This document shows positions 5,535 to 6,627 of a stretch of 6,627 bases of DNA, piece by piece (within the stretch, counting starts at the first letter, position 1; each line of letters opens with the position of its first letter). The position numbers were made by a program, and so were the translations under genes. The notes beneath the pieces are model-generated. The model saw only the letters and a program-made list of their open reading frames with translations, had not been told where the DNA came from and did no database searches. Origin of the DNA: an uncultured Collinsella sp. (GTDB taxonomy: Bacteria > Actinomycetota > Coriobacteriia > Coriobacteriales > Coriobacteriaceae); NCBI GenBank assembly GCA_902494545.1, contig CABUTP010000089.1, forward strand, positions 1 to 6,627. The letters run 5' to 3'.

Positions 5535-6627
5535 ATGCGCACAGCAAACACGCACAGAAACATGGCACGCTGCGCTGCTACGGCAACCCTCGCTTGTGTT
5601 TTGGGCCTGGGCCTCGTGGCTCCGGCCTACGCCGATACCGCATCCGATCTTGCCGCTGCTCGTACCAAGCTCGAGCAGATCGGCACGCAAACCCAGCAAA
5701 TTCATGAAGAACTCTCCGCTCAGACGCAGGAGCTTGATCAGACTGCAGGCGAGATCACGCAAAAGCAGCAAGAGATTGCCGAAGGTCAGGCAAAGCTTTC
5801 GTCCTACGTTGCCGGTGAGTACAAGACCGGCGGCCTGAGTCTCCTTCAGGTTCTGACGGGAGTCGACGATCTGGGGGACATGCTCAACCGTCTGTTCTAC
5901 TACGGTAAGGTGTCCGACAAGCAGGCCCAGACCATTCAGGAGGTCAAGGACCTTAAGCAGCAGCTCACCGATAAGCAGACCGAGCAGGAGAAGAACGTCG
6001 CCGCGACGCAAAAGAAGGTCGACGAGCTCAATGCCCAGCAGGCTGAGGCTCAGAGTGTCGTGAACTCCCTGGATTCTCAGCTGCAGGCCGAGCTTGCTGC
6101 CGAGGCCGAGGCCAACGCCGCGCTGCAGGCCGGTATCAACGCCAGCACTGCCGAAAAGGCCACGGTGAGCAACGACACCGCCGGTACGACCGAGAACACA
6201 AACAATGGTGGCGGTACGACCAACAACGGCGGCGGCAACACGCCTGCGCCCGCGCCCGCTCCTGCCCCCACGCCGCAGCCCGTTACGCCCGCTCCGACTC
6301 CGACGCCTTCCGCACCGAGCCAGTCCGTTGACGGCGGTACCGTTGTTTCGCGCGCCTACAGCAAGCTCGGATACGCTTACTCTTGGGGCGGCATTGGCCC
6401 AAACAGCTTTGACTGCTCCGGCTTTGTAAGCTACTGCCTCACCGGCCGTTATTGCCGCCGTGGCACCACGGGCACCTTCATGGGCTGGACCCGCGTGTCC
6501 GATCCCCAGCCTGGTGATGTCGTGGTTAACTCCTACCATACCGGCATCTACATTGGTAACGGCCAGATGATCCATGCTTCCGACTACAAGACGGGCGTTA
6601 TCATCAGCTCCGTTGCCGCTGGCATGA
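5535..6627 (+). CDS. Secreted coiled-coil NlpC/P60 (C40) peptidoglycan hydrolase, C-terminus cut by right edge
   Basis: An open frame from ATG 5535 continues past the window end (364 codons visible, last full codon ATG). It has a signal peptide at 1-33 (basic start, hydrophobic core, APAYA before Asp 34). A Gln/Glu/Lys/Ala-rich coiled coil spans about 35-205, with a PcsB-like insert at 91-125 (YVAGEYKTGG...VDDLGDMLNRLFYYGK). A flexible linker at 217-265 carries NNGGG and alternating Ala-Pro/Thr-Pro, and an NlpC/P60 domain starts at about 267. Catalytic Cys294 (FDCSGF), His335 (YHTGIYIG) and a third polar residue, His347 (MIHAS), are visible. Such enzymes are exported and cut peptide stems of peptidoglycan during division; the coiled coil usually keeps the active site in check or docks it to an FtsEX-like activator, which is inferred here. 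AAGGA lies 6 bases before the ATG. It follows apt by 32 bases. Only the last part of the domain appears to be missing. Confidence 0.93.
   Translation, partial: MRTANTHRNMARCAATATLACVLGLGLVAPAYADTASDLAAARTKLEQIGTQTQQIHEELSAQTQELDQTAGEITQKQQEIAEGQAKLSSYVAGEYKTGGLSLLQVLTGVDDLGDMLNRLFYYGKVSDKQAQTIQEVKDLKQQLTDKQTEQEKNVAATQKKVDELNAQQAEAQSVVNSLDSQLQAELAAEAEANAALQAGINASTAEKATVSNDTAGTTENTNNGGGTTNNGGGNTPAPAPAPAPTPQPVTPAPTPTPSAPSQSVDGGTVVSRAYSKLGYAYSWGGIGPNSFDCSGFVSYCLTGRYCRRGTTGTFMGWTRVSDPQPGDVVVNSYHTGIYIGNGQMIHASDYKTGVIISSVAAGM

Noticed and set aside
5589..5597. Cys21 of the hydrolase as a lipoprotein attachment site
   Set aside because: TLAC sits inside the hydrophobic core and does not match a lipobox well. 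The APAYA site after residue 33 is a normal signal peptidase I site.
5499..6575. Long minus-strand open frame opposite the NlpC/P60 gene (358 residues)
   Set aside because: It has Leu/Gly/Arg repeats from antisense reading of the coiled coil and linker. The plus-strand frame has a signal peptide, ribosome binding site and catalytic motifs.
6622..6627. TGA in the last bases as the stop of the hydrolase gene
   Set aside because: The reading frame there is GGC ATG A, so the TGA is out of frame and the gene continues beyond the window.

Overview
The window looks like chromosomal DNA of a high-GC actinobacterium, most likely a member of the Coriobacteriia close to Collinsella. Two things suggest this: the cluster pgsA-like / GarA-type FHA / FtsR-type MerR, which is an actinobacterial arrangement, and the Gram-positive style secreted NlpC/P60 hydrolase with a PcsB-like coiled coil. 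The genus is inferred from overall resemblance and was not searched.

Left part (1-2454, minus strand): a tightly overlapping operon read right to left. It holds a lantibiotic-immunity type ABC transporter: ATPase (MutF/EpiF type, with an E-loop), a MutE/EpiE-type permease and a MutG/EpiG-type permease. After these comes the N-terminus of an unrecognised membrane protein that runs off the left edge. Every junction overlaps (4, 1 and 8 bases). No lantibiotic precursor or modification gene is visible, so this reads as a stand-alone immunity or resistance exporter. Its DNA is much more GC-rich (about 77-82% in lines counted by hand) than the right part (about 53-63%), which suggests separate origins.

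Middle (2455-2842): a 388-base divergent intergenic region with no credible gene. It contains a GC-rich hairpin in the ABC operon leader, several short palindromes, a 57-base element bounded by 13-base perfect (19-base imperfect) inverted repeats, and a likely promoter for the rightward operon.

Right part (2843-6627, plus strand): five same-strand genes with gaps of 3-65 bases. They are a CDP-alcohol phosphatidyltransferase (phospholipid synthesis), a GarA/OdhI-like FHA protein, an FtsR-like MerR regulator, adenine phosphoribosyltransferase (apt), and a secreted coiled-coil NlpC/P60 peptidoglycan hydrolase that is cut by the right edge. The first three mirror the order pgsA2...garA-Rv1828 known from Mycobacterium tuberculosis, but without the genes that separate them there. 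Membrane lipid synthesis, Ser/Thr-kinase-responsive signalling, a division-linked regulator and a wall hydrolase thus sit together, with purine salvage between them.

No rRNA, tRNA, CRISPR array, transposase or convincing intrinsic terminator was seen.
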